Below, piece by piece: positions 34,115 to 42,800 of a stretch of 64,000 nt of DNA. The stretch comes from Terriglobia bacterium. Its GTDB lineage: Bacteria > Acidobacteriota > Terriglobia > Bryobacterales > Bryobacteraceae. A program made the position numbers and the translations under genes. Numbering within the stretch: position 1 is the stretch's first letter; each line of letters starts with the position of its first letter. Location of the stretch: NCBI GenBank assembly GCA_020073265.1, contig JAIQFN010000009.1, positions 62,001 through 126,000 on the forward strand, read 5' to 3'. Under the pieces are notes generated by a model. It saw only the letters and a program-made list of their open reading frames with translations, did no database searches and had not been told where the DNA came from.

Positions 34115-34924
34115 CCGCCGCGACCAGGTGTAGTCGAATAGGATTTCGCGGAAATAGTTTCCCAGGGTCACCGCCGGAATCAGCAGCATCAGCGGCGCCA
34201 GCGCGAGCGTCCAGGTGTATTCTTGAACCAGGCCGGTTCCGATCTCCAGCACCGCGCGCGTCAGCTTGGCGTAGTCGCCCGACACGCCGTGGATTCTGAC
34301 GCGGCCGTGCCGCAAGCCGCGCAGGTATTCGTGAATGCTTCCGGCGGCCGGAACCTCGGTGTAGGTCAGACCCAGCGACGCCAGCGTGTGCGCATCGCTT
34401 CCGCCCACCGCGGCCTTGCGCCAGTCGCGTGCCAGCCGTTCGGCGGAGCGGTTGTTGGTTTCCGGAATCTGGCCGTTCCGCGTCTCGAGCGCGGGGAACT
34501 GGTCTGCGAAGAGCAGAAAATCGTCGCTCGAGCGGCGGCCGGTGAGGCTGGAGAAAACATGGTTGATGCTGAAGAAAATTTTCTGCTCGCGCAAATAGGC
34601 CGCCAGCGCCGGAACGTCGTTGCGGCGCCGCTCCAGTTCGACGTGCTGCCGCTCCTCGATGCCGTAGACCCCCACGTGAATCTCATTGCCGCTGGGAGTC
34701 CGGCAGGTGAGCTCCTCGCTCAGAAAGAAATCCGGATAGCGCCGGAGATGCTCGGCGGCGTCGATGGAATCATGGTCGGTGACCGTCACCAGATCCATGC
34801 CGCGCCGTTTGAGCGTCTGATAGACCTCTTCGGGATCGCTGTAGCTCTCGCGGCAGACTCGCTTGAGCAACGGAACAGTGCACATGCCGGAGTGCCGCGT
34901 ATGGACATGCAGATCGCACCGCAT
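34043..34924 (-). CDS. PHP-domain metal-dependent phosphoesterase
   Basis: 293 aa. Motif 1 DLHVHTRHS at the very N-terminus, TDHDSIDAAEHL, EIHVGVYG, FFSINHVFS and GGSDAHTLASLG give the His/Asp metal ligands of the PHP fold. PHP proteins hydrolyse phosphoesters or pAp-type nucleotides. The C-terminal tail has a hydrophobic segment (LALAPLMLLIPAVTLGNYF), suggesting membrane attachment. Its last 72 bases are antisense to the end of the Gfo/Idh/MocA gene, where both are coding. Confidence 0.88.
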   Translation of the reverse strand: MRCDLHVHTRHSGMCTVPLLKRVCRESYSDPEEVYQTLKRRGMDLVTVTDHDSIDAAEHLRRYPDFFLSEELTCRTPSGNEIHVGVYGIEERQHVELERRRNDVPALAAYLREQKIFFSINHVFSSLTGRRSSDDFLLFADQFPALETRNGQIPETNNRSAERLARDWRKAAVGGSDAHTLASLGLTYTEVPAAGSIHEYLRGLRHGRVRIHGVSGDYAKLTRAVLEIGTGLVQEYTWTLALAPLMLLIPAVTLGNYFREILFDYTWSRRLAGRHRFRIPVASPLLEVTDVGE

Positions 34925-34966
34925 GCCCCCTTGTAGCCCGATTCAGGTTACAAATCGATGACCCGT

Positions 34967-34999
34967 GGAAAAAACATTGGTGACAAACAATGTTTTTCC
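34967..34999. promoter_or_regulatory. AT-rich inverted repeat between PHP gene and tRNA-Arg
   Basis: AAAAACATTG (34970-34979) and CAATGTTTTT (34988-34997) form a perfect 10-base inverted repeat with an 8-base spacer. It lies upstream of both neighbouring genes, which are divergent, so it is not at the end of either; an operator or a transcript-blocking hairpin is possible. Confidence 0.4.
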
Positions 35000-35052
35000 T
35001 GCTTTTCGGCCTCCGAAGGGCAATTTCCCGGGGTGCTACTATCGAATCAACC

Positions 35053-35129
35053 GCGCCCGTAGCTCAGCTGGATAGAGCGATTGGCTTCGAACCAATAGGC
35101 CGGGGGTTCGAGTCCCTCCGGGCGCGCCA
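35053..35129 (+). tRNA. tRNA-Arg (anticodon TCG)
   Basis: 77 bases with a complete cloverleaf: acceptor GCGCCCG/CGGGCGC, D-arm GCTC...GAGC, anticodon stem ATTGG/CCAAT with loop CTTCGAA (anticodon TCG, reads CGA/CGG), T-arm GGGGG-TTCGAGT-CCCTC, discriminator G and encoded CCA. Confidence 0.95.
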
Positions 35130-35294
35130 GCTTTTTAAACCTATGATTGCGTAGGCCTAGGTACTCCTAGCCAGTCGGGTAACGAGGCGATTCTAATGGC
35201 ATTCTAAGGGCTTACCCTAATTTCTCGTACCGGAATGCCGTGATAACTTTCCAATAGCGGTGGACGAATCCATCGTACCCGAGAGGAGAAGACA

Positions 35295-35492
35295 ATGGCA
35301 CTGATGACCAATCTGGTTTTGAAGCTGAAGGTTTGGAAAGACACCCGCGGACAGGATCTCATTGAGTACGCGTTGATGGCTGGGTTCGTGGCGGTTGCCG
35401 CGGGCGCGGTTATGCCGGGTGTTGCCAGCAGCATCAGCACGATCTTCAGCAAGATCTCCAGTGTGATGAGCGTTGCCGCGTCCCAGAGCTAA
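35295..35492 (+). CDS. Flp/Fap-type class IVb pilin
   Basis: 65 aa with AGGAG before the ATG. Prepilin motif RGQDLIEYALMAG: cleavage after Gly19 leaves Gln at +1 and Glu at +5, followed by the 20-residue hydrophobic helix FVAVAAGAVMPGVASSIS. This is the small pilin of tight-adherence (Tad) systems. No Tad secretion genes lie nearby, so this is an orphan pilin gene whose assembly machinery must be elsewhere. Confidence 0.9.
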   Translation: MALMTNLVLKLKVWKDTRGQDLIEYALMAGFVAVAAGAVMPGVASSISTIFSKISSVMSVAASQS

Positions 35493-35545
35493 AGTATCCA
35501 GCTCTAGACCGGCGTAAGCGTGTCTCACTTTACCTATCCCTTGAG

Positions 35546-35579
35546 CGAGTGGCGGCGTCTTTGCTGACTCCGCCGCTCG
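35546..35579 (+). terminator. Hairpin after the pilin gene
   Basis: Arms CGAGTGGCGGCGTC and GACTCCGCCGCTCG pair at 12 of 14 positions, followed by TTCTCATTT. A probable weak intrinsic terminator of the pilin transcript. Confidence 0.45.
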
Positions 35580-35621
35580 TTCTCATTTATCCACCTCGCG
35601 GCAAGCCACCCTCCCAGCAAG

Positions 35622-35689
35622 AAAAAACGCACAAGAAGCGCGGCGCTGGGATAGACCAAATCCCCGGGAGGCACGCCGCGTCTTGTGCG
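35622..35689 (-). terminator. Intrinsic terminator of the Hsp20 gene
   Basis: On the minus strand CGCACAAGACGCGGCG and its complement form a 16-bp stem with one 2-base bulge, loop about 28, ending in six T (35627-35622). It starts 40 bases after the hsp20 stop. Confidence 0.7.
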
Positions 35690-35728
35690 TCCGATTGAGA
35701 GGCCCAAGTGCCTGCTCAAGCGCAATCA

Positions 35729-36244
35729 CTACTTGGTGGTTGTGATGGGGACCTCACGAAGCGTCGCCTTCACCTCCGGCACCGGAATAACCACTTTCAG
35801 GATGCCGTTGGTCAGCTCAGCCTTGATCTGGTCCGCGTTCGCTCCTTTCGGCAGCGGGATCGACCGGTAGAACTTGCCGTAGCTGCGTTCAGACCGATAG
35901 TACCCCTCCCCTTTCTCCTCCTTCACTTTCTTCTTTTCGCCTTCCAGCACCAGTGATTCTTCGATCACTTCGACTTTGATGTCTTCTTTGGCGATGCCGG
36001 GCAGTTCGGCCGTGACGATGAAGTTGCCTTCCTTGTGCTTGACCTCGAGCGCTGGCGCCCACAGTTCAAACTCGGCCGGCGGAGCAAAGCCCGTGAACAT
36101 CCGGTCCATCTCCTCGCTGAACCGCTTCATGACCCCGAACGGGTTGGCGCCGAACAGGCTGCCAAACGGAAGCGTCGGGAAATAAACTTCAGGACGGGGT
36201 GCCAGAGCACCGCCGTTTTCCTTGGTGACCTTGATTTCAGGCAT
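35729..36244 (-). CDS. Hsp20/alpha-crystallin small heat-shock protein
   Basis: 171 aa with an exceptionally strong ribosome site AGGAAGGAGG before ATG 36244. Alpha-crystallin domain about 62-160: LEVKHKEGNFIVTAELPGIAKEDIKVEVIEESLVLEGEKK, then FYRSIPLPKGANADQIKAELTNGILKVVIP carrying the conserved A-x-x-x-N-G-I/V-L. N-terminal arm with LFGANPFGVMKRFSEEMDRMFTGF. It holds unfolding proteins in the cytosol. The mRNA leader has a long hairpin just upstream of the ribosome site (36262-36308) and an intrinsic terminator follows. Confidence 0.95.
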   Translation of the reverse strand: MPEIKVTKENGGALAPRPEVYFPTLPFGSLFGANPFGVMKRFSEEMDRMFTGFAPPAEFELWAPALEVKHKEGNFIVTAELPGIAKEDIKVEVIEESLVLEGEKKKVKEEKGEGYYRSERSYGKFYRSIPLPKGANADQIKAELTNGILKVVIPVPEVKATLREVPITTTK

Positions 36245-36261
36245 ATAAATCCTCCTTCCTC

Positions 36262-36308
36262 AAGCGGCTGGCCGCGCACACGCTCGCGCGCGTTATCACC
36301 AGCCGCTT
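36262..36308 (-). promoter_or_regulatory. Leader hairpin of the Hsp20 mRNA
   Basis: On the minus strand AAGCGGCTGG (36308-36299) pairs perfectly with CCAGCCGCTT (36271-36262); the loop holds further GC-rich pairing (CGCGC/GCGCG). The stem ends one base before GAGGAAGGAGG. The ribosome site itself is not within the stem, so it is not a classical thermometer. Confidence 0.45.
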
Positions 36309-36456
36309 ATGATCAGCTATTGAACTTTATTCCAACCTGCAAGGTGCATGCCGCAGGCCGTTCGGCGAACGGGTACTCAACGATTCAAGTACTTGGGCCG
36401 CCGGTACCTGGCGAAGGAGAGTGATGTGGCGGGTTTGACGCACCCCATGCGTGCGC

Positions 36457-36484
36457 GAGGGCCCTCATCGAACCAAGGGCCCTC
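36457..36484. terminator. GC-rich hairpin beyond the first TonB receptor gene
   Basis: GAGGGCCCT (36457-36465) and AGGGCCCTC (36476-36484) can pair with a 10-base loop. It lies 37 bases past the minus-strand stop. No T-run, so termination is uncertain. Confidence 0.35.
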
Positions 36485-36494
36485 TGAAAAACCA

Positions 36495-36522
36495 GGAAAC
36501 GTTCCGTCTGTCCCCAGGTTTT
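36495..36522. repeat. REP-like element, partial copy
   Basis: GGAAACGTTCCGTCTGTCCCC followed by AGGTTTT. The same words recur in the larger element at 54026-54137 (GGAAACGTTCCGTCTGTCCTC + AGGTTTTT). It overlaps the receptor gene's stop codon by two bases. Confidence 0.55.
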
Positions 36523-39500
36523 AGAACACGAAGCGGATGCTCAACTGCAGGCGGCGGGCTAGGGTGCCGTCGGGCGTTGCGGAGTCGCTCGAGCCGAAGC
36601 CGAAGGCCGTCGGGGTATAGGTCAACAGTCCTTTTGCTTCGGTGTAGGCTTGGGTCGTCATAGACGTGGGCGACCAACTGTTGCTGATGTTGAACGCTTC
36701 GAAGTTGAGAGACAACTTGTAGCGGTCCTCTGTTCCCAGCGGAATGATCTTGCTGAGCCGCGCATCGCTCTTGTACAGCGCGGGCTGGAGCACGCCGTTG
36801 GCCGGCAGGAACGGAGCCCGGCCGCTCAAGCCGGAGCCGTTGATGCTGAAGTTGCTGAACATGCCCGTTACTGGTGTATCGTTCAGGCGGATGGTCGGGT
36901 TACCATAGGCGCGCGAACTGTTGATGGTGGTGAGCGAAGAGAGCTGCCAGTTGTTCACCAGGTACTTGTAGATCCCGCCCGAGCGGTGCGTGAAAGTCGG
37001 CGCCCAAACCCAGGCGAGCACGAAGCGCTGGCGCTGATCGTTCTCGCCGTCGCCGCGGTCGAGCCGGTAGTTCCCGTTGTACAGCCAGGAGAACGCGTTG
37101 CTCAGAAAGATGTTGGAGGTGGCTTGGCCGAAGCCTTGGCCGTCGTCGATTTCATGCGACCAGGTGTAGGACAAGCTGGCCTGCAGCCCGTGCGAGAAGC
37201 GTTTCTCGACCTGGACCGCAAGACCGTTGTAGAAGCTGGTGATGCCATTTTCGTCCTGGACAACGCCGTTATAGCGTGTATCGGGCCGGCCGTTGCTGGT
37301 GGGCAGCTTCAGGTACATGGCCGTGTTGTACGCTCCCACCGGAGTGCCATTGGCGTCGCCGATGATGTAGGTGAAGGTCTGCGAGCTCAGCGGAGGCAGG
37401 TTCAGATCGCGCTCGCCGTACAGTTGAATGCCGCGGCTCCAGATGTAGGAAGCCGTGAGCGCGAGGTCGTGCGTCAACTGCCGCTCTACCGCAAACGTGC
37501 CCTGCTCGGAGTAGGGAGTCTTCCAATCGGGGGCGGCGAACTGGATGCTGGACGCTCCGACTGTGATGCCCGCGGGCACTGAGCCGAGATTGTTGGGGAA
37601 GACCGGGCCGGCGGCCAATTGCGATGCGACCGTGCCGGAGAGCGAAACCGATTGCTGGGTCACGCCATTGCCCAGGAACAGATCCATGAGCGTCGCTCCG
37701 GGGACCGAGGAATAGAACAATCCGAATCCGGCGCGGATGACGGTCTTATCGTTCAAACGGTACGCCAGGCCGATGCGCGGCATCACATTGGTCGCCTGCG
37801 AATTGACACGGCAGGTCTGCGGATAGTCAGGATTGCATACCTTGGGTTGGGGCATGGGCTCGTACTCGTAGCGCAGGCCGGCGGTAGCCGTGAACTTGGG
37901 AGTCACTCGCCACTGGTCTTGCACATACATGCCGTAGTTGTTCATCCGTATATCAGTGGACCCGGTTCCCAGCGTTTGGGAGAACGCCTGCCAGTTCTTG
38001 GCGCCGGTGGTGTTGCCGGTGTAGTCGAGCGCGAACTGGTTGACGGTCTGATAAGTGTAGCTGCCGTGAAGGTTGGGCAGGAAGAGCGAGAAATCATCGC
38101 TGCTGGTGATATCGACACCGAACTTGAACATGTGCCGGCCCTTGGTCCAGGTGGCGTTGTCGCCGATCTGCTGGCGATGTTCGTCGGGTTCGACGCGCGG
38201 CAAGTAGTTGATTGGTCCAAGTTGAATGCCGACCACCGAGACATCCAGCAGCCCGAGGGATTGGCCGAGCAGCGCGGGATTCGGATCGTCGGCTTCCAGG
38301 TCGGTGGCCCAGCCGTAACGCAGCTCGTTCACAAAGCTGTAGCTAGGAACCGAAGTCCAACTGAGCTTCACGTTGCGGACCTTCCCGAAGTCGTTGCCGT
38401 TTGCGTTGATGGCCTGGCCGGTGGTGGAGGTGAGATTGGTCTGCTGCAGGCCATTGAAGGAAGTGAATCGCATGATATTGAAGGCGGCGCTGAAGGAGTT
38501 GCGATCCGAGAAGTGATAGTCGAGGCGTCCAAAACCCAGCCATTGGCCAAAATTTCGCGGCGTCGAGCCGAAGAAGCGCGGCAGCTGCGTGTTGATGGCG
38601 GCGCATTGGGCCGGAGTCGCCGCGGGGACGGAGCCGCTGGCGACGCCGCAGCCGATCCAGGTCTGAGCGGTCGGATCGATAACGCCGGCTTTGACGTAGC
38701 TGTCGGCGAACGGGAAGTCGCGATGAGAGTACTCACCGTTCGCGAAGAAGAACAGCTTGTCCTTGATGAAGGCTCCGCCCAGGCTGGCGCCCACCTGGTG
38801 GCGCGTGTCGGGAGGATTGATGGAGGCGTAGGGATCGTGCGCGTTGAAGTTCTGATTGCGGTAGAACCAGTAGCCGGTGCCATGCAGGTCGTTGGTCCCA
38901 CTGCGGGTGACGGTGTTCACCACGCCGCCCGAGGCGCGTCCGTACTCGGCCGAGAAGTTCGCCGAAACCACCTGGAATTCCTGCACGGCGTCCTGGGAGA
39001 TCTGCGAGACGATGCGCGTGCGCCCGATGTTCTCCATGAAAAAGCGCTCGGTGTAATCGTTGCCATCCAGCAGGAACGAGTTGCCGTTGGCGATGCCGCG
39101 GAAGGTGAGCAGTCCGAAGTTTCCGTCGTTGGTGACCCCCGGCGTCAGCAGCACGAAATTGTCGACGCGGCGTCCGTTGATGGGCAGGTCCTGGATCTGG
39201 CGCGTGTTGACCACCTGCGAAATGTCCGTCTTGGTGTCGTTGACCAGTTCGGCTGCGCCGGTGACGTCCACCTGAGTGACGGTGGTGCCGACGGCGAGGC
39301 CAACGTTCAGGTTCAGGCTCTGGCCGACCTGAAGATCGAGGCCTTCGGCCGAGTATTCCGCGAAGCCGGAAGCTTCGACCGTGACTTTGTATCCGGGGCC
39401 GGGAGGCAGAGCCGGAGCCGCAAAGATGCCGGCCTCGTTGGTTACCAGGCTTCGGAGATTGCCCTGGCCCGCGCTGGAAATGGTGACTTTCGCGTTAGGG

Positions 39501-39619
39501 ACCACAGCGCCCGATTGATCCCGGACGACGCCGGAAATTCCTGCTACCCCGCCCGCCTGCTGGGCGAACATGGGAACGGACAGAAACAGCAATAGCGATG
39601 CGGCGAGATACGATTTCAT
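36521..39619 (-). CDS. Oar-like TonB-dependent receptor with carboxypeptidase-regulatory domain (1)
   Basis: 1032-aa outer-membrane protein. Signal peptide 1-19 (cut near FAQQA); Ig-like carboxypeptidase-regulatory domain (about 25-110, ISGVVRDQSGAVVPNAKVTISS... FAEYSAEGLDLQVGQ); plug domain (about 125-250, INGRRVDNFVLLTPGV, FSAEYGRASGGVVNTVTRSG); then a large beta barrel ending in aromatic LSIRFVF. No obvious TonB box. This type is multiplied in Acidobacteria and is thought to import plant or microbial polymers or large peptides. A second receptor of the same type is upstream. Confidence 0.92.
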   Translation of the reverse strand: MKSYLAASLLLFLSVPMFAQQAGGVAGISGVVRDQSGAVVPNAKVTISSAGQGNLRSLVTNEAGIFAAPALPPGPGYKVTVEASGFAEYSAEGLDLQVGQSLNLNVGLAVGTTVTQVDVTGAAELVNDTKTDISQVVNTRQIQDLPINGRRVDNFVLLTPGVTNDGNFGLLTFRGIANGNSFLLDGNDYTERFFMENIGRTRIVSQISQDAVQEFQVVSANFSAEYGRASGGVVNTVTRSGTNDLHGTGYWFYRNQNFNAHDPYASINPPDTRHQVGASLGGAFIKDKLFFFANGEYSHRDFPFADSYVKAGVIDPTAQTWIGCGVASGSVPAATPAQCAAINTQLPRFFGSTPRNFGQWLGFGRLDYHFSDRNSFSAAFNIMRFTSFNGLQQTNLTSTTGQAINANGNDFGKVRNVKLSWTSVPSYSFVNELRYGWATDLEADDPNPALLGQSLGLLDVSVVGIQLGPINYLPRVEPDEHRQQIGDNATWTKGRHMFKFGVDITSSDDFSLFLPNLHGSYTYQTVNQFALDYTGNTTGAKNWQAFSQTLGTGSTDIRMNNYGMYVQDQWRVTPKFTATAGLRYEYEPMPQPKVCNPDYPQTCRVNSQATNVMPRIGLAYRLNDKTVIRAGFGLFYSSVPGATLMDLFLGNGVTQQSVSLSGTVASQLAAGPVFPNNLGSVPAGITVGASSIQFAAPDWKTPYSEQGTFAVERQLTHDLALTASYIWSRGIQLYGERDLNLPPLSSQTFTYIIGDANGTPVGAYNTAMYLKLPTSNGRPDTRYNGVVQDENGITSFYNGLAVQVEKRFSHGLQASLSYTWSHEIDDGQGFGQATSNIFLSNAFSWLYNGNYRLDRGDGENDQRQRFVLAWVWAPTFTHRSGGIYKYLVNNWQLSSLTTINSSRAYGNPTIRLNDTPVTGMFSNFSINGSGLSGRAPFLPANGVLQPALYKSDARLSKIIPLGTEDRYKLSLNFEAFNISNSWSPTSMTTQAYTEAKGLLTYTPTAFGFGSSDSATPDGTLARRLQLSIRFVF

Positions 39620-39772
39620 GGTGACCTCTTAGTTGGCAACTATAACAGAATGTAAGTTACGTTTTAGTGACCGGAGGGCTGCTCATCCCGGCACCATAAC
39701 TGAAGCAAAGACTACCTGTACATGATAGCTGATCGGGGCGGGGGAGTCTGTGATGGAAAAAACGTAACAAAG

Positions 39773-39839
39773 CGGGACGGACCGCCCATTTCGCGATCGG
39801 CCTTCGTGAATCGTGCCTGCGAAATGGGCGTCCGTTCCC
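39773..39839. repeat. Large palindrome between the receptor genes
   Basis: Left arm GGGACGGACCGCCCATTTCGC and right arm GCGAAATGGGCGTCCGTTCCC pair over about 20 bases with one bulge on each side and a 24-base loop. It carries the GGGACGGAC/GTCCGTTCCC words also seen in the other REP-like elements. It is 18 bases past the stop of the second receptor gene and may end its transcript (a T6 run occurs a little further on the minus strand). Confidence 0.6.
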
Positions 39840-39856
39840 TGGTGTTTGCTCCTGCT

Positions 39857-42800
39857 TTAGAAGAAGAAGCGCAGGCCGAACTGGGCCTGGAACGGGGTTC
39901 CGATCTGGTTGTTGCTCTTGTTGTACGAGCCGTCGGCGTTCTTCAACAGCATGAAGGTGGAGCGCGGGGCAACCGGGGCGCCGGTGGCGTCGATGCCCAA
40001 GCCGTAAATCGTATTGGCGGTGTTGATGCCGGCCGGGCCGATTACGACGTTGGCGAAGTTGAACATGTTGAACATCTCGGTGGAGAACTGCAACTTCATG
40101 CGTTCGCCGAATCGGAAGTCCTTGAGGAAGCGGAAATCGACGAACTTGAAGCCGAGATTGCGGAAGGAGTTGCGGCCGAAGGGCACGCCCACGGCCTGAT
40201 AGGGCCGGTCGTTCGAGGACGAACCGTCGGCATTGACGTCCGAGCCGGCCAGCGGATCGATGGGCTGGCCGCTCGAAGCGCGGAAGGAGCCGGAAAGCTC
40301 GATGCCCCAGGGCAGATTTCCGATGGCGTAAGTTGCGAACTGATTGCGGATGTCCAGGTTCGAATAGCCGTACTCGGGTTTCATAGTGAATGGATTGTCG
40401 TAAGTGAAGCCGCTCGCGGAGCGCTCGTTGTCGTCGTCGGAATAGCTCTGTGCGACGGTGTACTGGACGCCGAACTGAAGCCGCTTGCTGGCGCTGTAGC
40501 GAGTGTTCAAGCTCATTCCGCGATACATGGAGCGGGCCGAGCTTTCGCGGATCGTGATCTGGCCATACTGAGGCAGCGGGCGGTTGCCGCGGGCGAAGAT
40601 AGGCCTGCCATCAGCTGCGCGGACAGTGGGGAAAGGCAGGTTGTAATCGCGGTTGCGTTCCAGATGAACGGTATTGATGTAGTTGAACTGGATGCCCGCC
40701 ACCCAGCCGTTGGCGATCTCCTGATCGGCGCCCAAGCCTCCCTGGAAAGCTCGCGGGTTCTGGTAATCATTGCCGGTACCGGTGAAGCTGGCAGCCAGGA
40801 ATGGGTTGGGACTGACACCGGTCAGCTTGGCGAGAGCCGTGGTGAATTGATCGGGCGTCAGGATCGGAAGACTGTCCAGCTTGGCGGTGTTCAGATCGAC
40901 GCCGGCGGTTTTGAAGACCTGATATACGGTGGGACTCGAGGAGCCGACAGTCGGGATATAGGAGAGGCTCAAGTCTCCCGGGGGAATCCGGAAGTTATTG
41001 GTGGTGCCGCCGTAGATGAGCATCGGGGACGCGGCATAGAAGAGGCCGGTGTGACCGCGGATGACGGTCTTGTTGGAACCCTTGATGGGCGCGTAGGTGA
41101 AGCCGAGGCGCGGCATCCACTGATTCAGGTTGTTGTGGAGCGTCGAAGGGTCGAACTTTCCTTCGTCGGGGAAAATGGTTCCCTGGATGGCTTTCACGAC
41201 GTCGGTATTGCTGGAGACGGCTTCCGGATTGATTTGCCCTTCCCAGCGCAGGCCGTAGTTGATCTGGAACCGCGGGCTGATCTTCCAAGCGTCCTGGACG
41301 TAGAACGCGATCTGGTGCATGTGGTAATCGGCCAGCAGGTTTCCGATGTTGAGCGCGTAACGCACCTGCTGGTTGTCGAAGCGGTTCTGTCCGGGCGCGA
41401 CCGACATCATTTGCAGGAGCTGGTTGGTGTCGGTTACGCCGAAGCTGAAGCTCCCAAACTGGTTGAAGCCGAAGAACTGGAAGGTGGTGAGGTAGTTGTA
41501 GTCGCCGCCGAACTTGAAGCTGTGGGAGCCGTGAATGATCGAAAAGCCGTCGTTGATCTGGTAGCGGGTGTCGTCCTGAACGGTGGGCAGGAAGTTGCGG
41601 GCGCCGAAGTTGCCGATGTTGTCGCTGACGTTGGGAACGGCGGAATTCGAGGTGCGCGGGCGGTTTTCGTGGGTGCCGGAGAAGCGCAGGTCGTTGGCCA
41701 TGCTGCCGCCGATGATGGCGGTGTACTGCGCGATGCCGGTGAAGGTGCGATCCTTTTCCGCGCCCGTGCCGCTGAGGGCCCGCGTATCGATGGTGGGAAG
41801 CGGCGCGCCGGTGGTGATGGCATTGTTGGCGCTGGCGTCGCTGAAGTTGAAGCGCATCATCAGGCGGTTGTTGTCGGTGATGTTGTAGTCCAGCCGGCCG
41901 GTGGTGGCGGTGCCGTCGTTGGTCGATTGAAACCCGTTTTCGAGGCTGTGGTAGAAGCTCAGGGCCTCCTGAGTCTGCGGCGTGGGCGAGACCCCGGCCA
42001 GGGTGGCGAACAAAATGGTGCGCGGCAGGCTGGATACCTGGCGCTCGGCCGCGGCGAACCAGAACAGCTTGTCCTTCTTGATGGCCCCGCCGGCGCCGCC
42101 GCCGAACTGCTGCAAAGTCTCGAGGTTCTGCGTATTGAACGGCGTCTTGAGGCCAGTCTCCTTGTGGCGGATCTGGTAGAAAGTTTCGCCGTGCAGCGTA
42201 TTGGTTCCGGACTTGGAAACAGCGTTCAGAATGCCGCCCGTGGAACGGCCGTACTCGGCGGCATAGCCGGTGGTGATGGCCTGGAACTCCTGAATGGAAC
42301 TCTGCGGGATGGTGAAGACGAAGCCGGAGCGCTCGCCGCCGCGGGTACCGCCGAAGAACGGATTGTTGTAGTCGGTGCCGTCCACCATGACGTTGCCGTT
42401 GATGCCGCGCTGGCCGGCGAAGGAAATCGAGCCGCGGGTTTGATCGATCTGCACGGTAGGCGTAAGAGCGGCGAAGTCCTGAAAGCGGCGGCCGTTGATG
42501 GGCAAGTTTTCGATGGCGGTGGTGTTGATGATGGTCGACGGCGCAGGCATATCGGTGCTGACCAGCGTGGAGGAGACTTCCACGGTCTCGACGGTAGAAC
42601 CGAGCCTCAAGTTAACCGGCAGACTCACGGCGCTGCCGACGTTCAGAACCACGTCTTGCAACATGGCCTGCGCGAATCCGCTGCTCTCCACTGACACGTT
42701 GTAAGTGCCGGCATCCAGCAGCACGGCGCGAAACTGCCCGGACTCGCCGGTGGTGAGCTCGCGCACCGAGCCGGTTTGGGTGTTGGTGATCTTGACCTTG

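Noticed and set aside
35053-35129. tRNA-Arg as an integration site for a mobile island.
   Set aside because: No integrase and no direct repeat of the tRNA 3' end is visible nearby.
35534-35725. 63-aa minus-strand frame next to hsp20.
   Set aside because: It runs across both terminator hairpins (35546-35579 and 35622-35689) and shows no protein features.
37619-42694. Long open frames on the plus strand opposite the two TonB receptor genes (658 and 990 aa).
   Set aside because: They are antisense to well-supported receptor genes, with no domain, signal peptide or sensible start; high-GC codon bias opens such frames.
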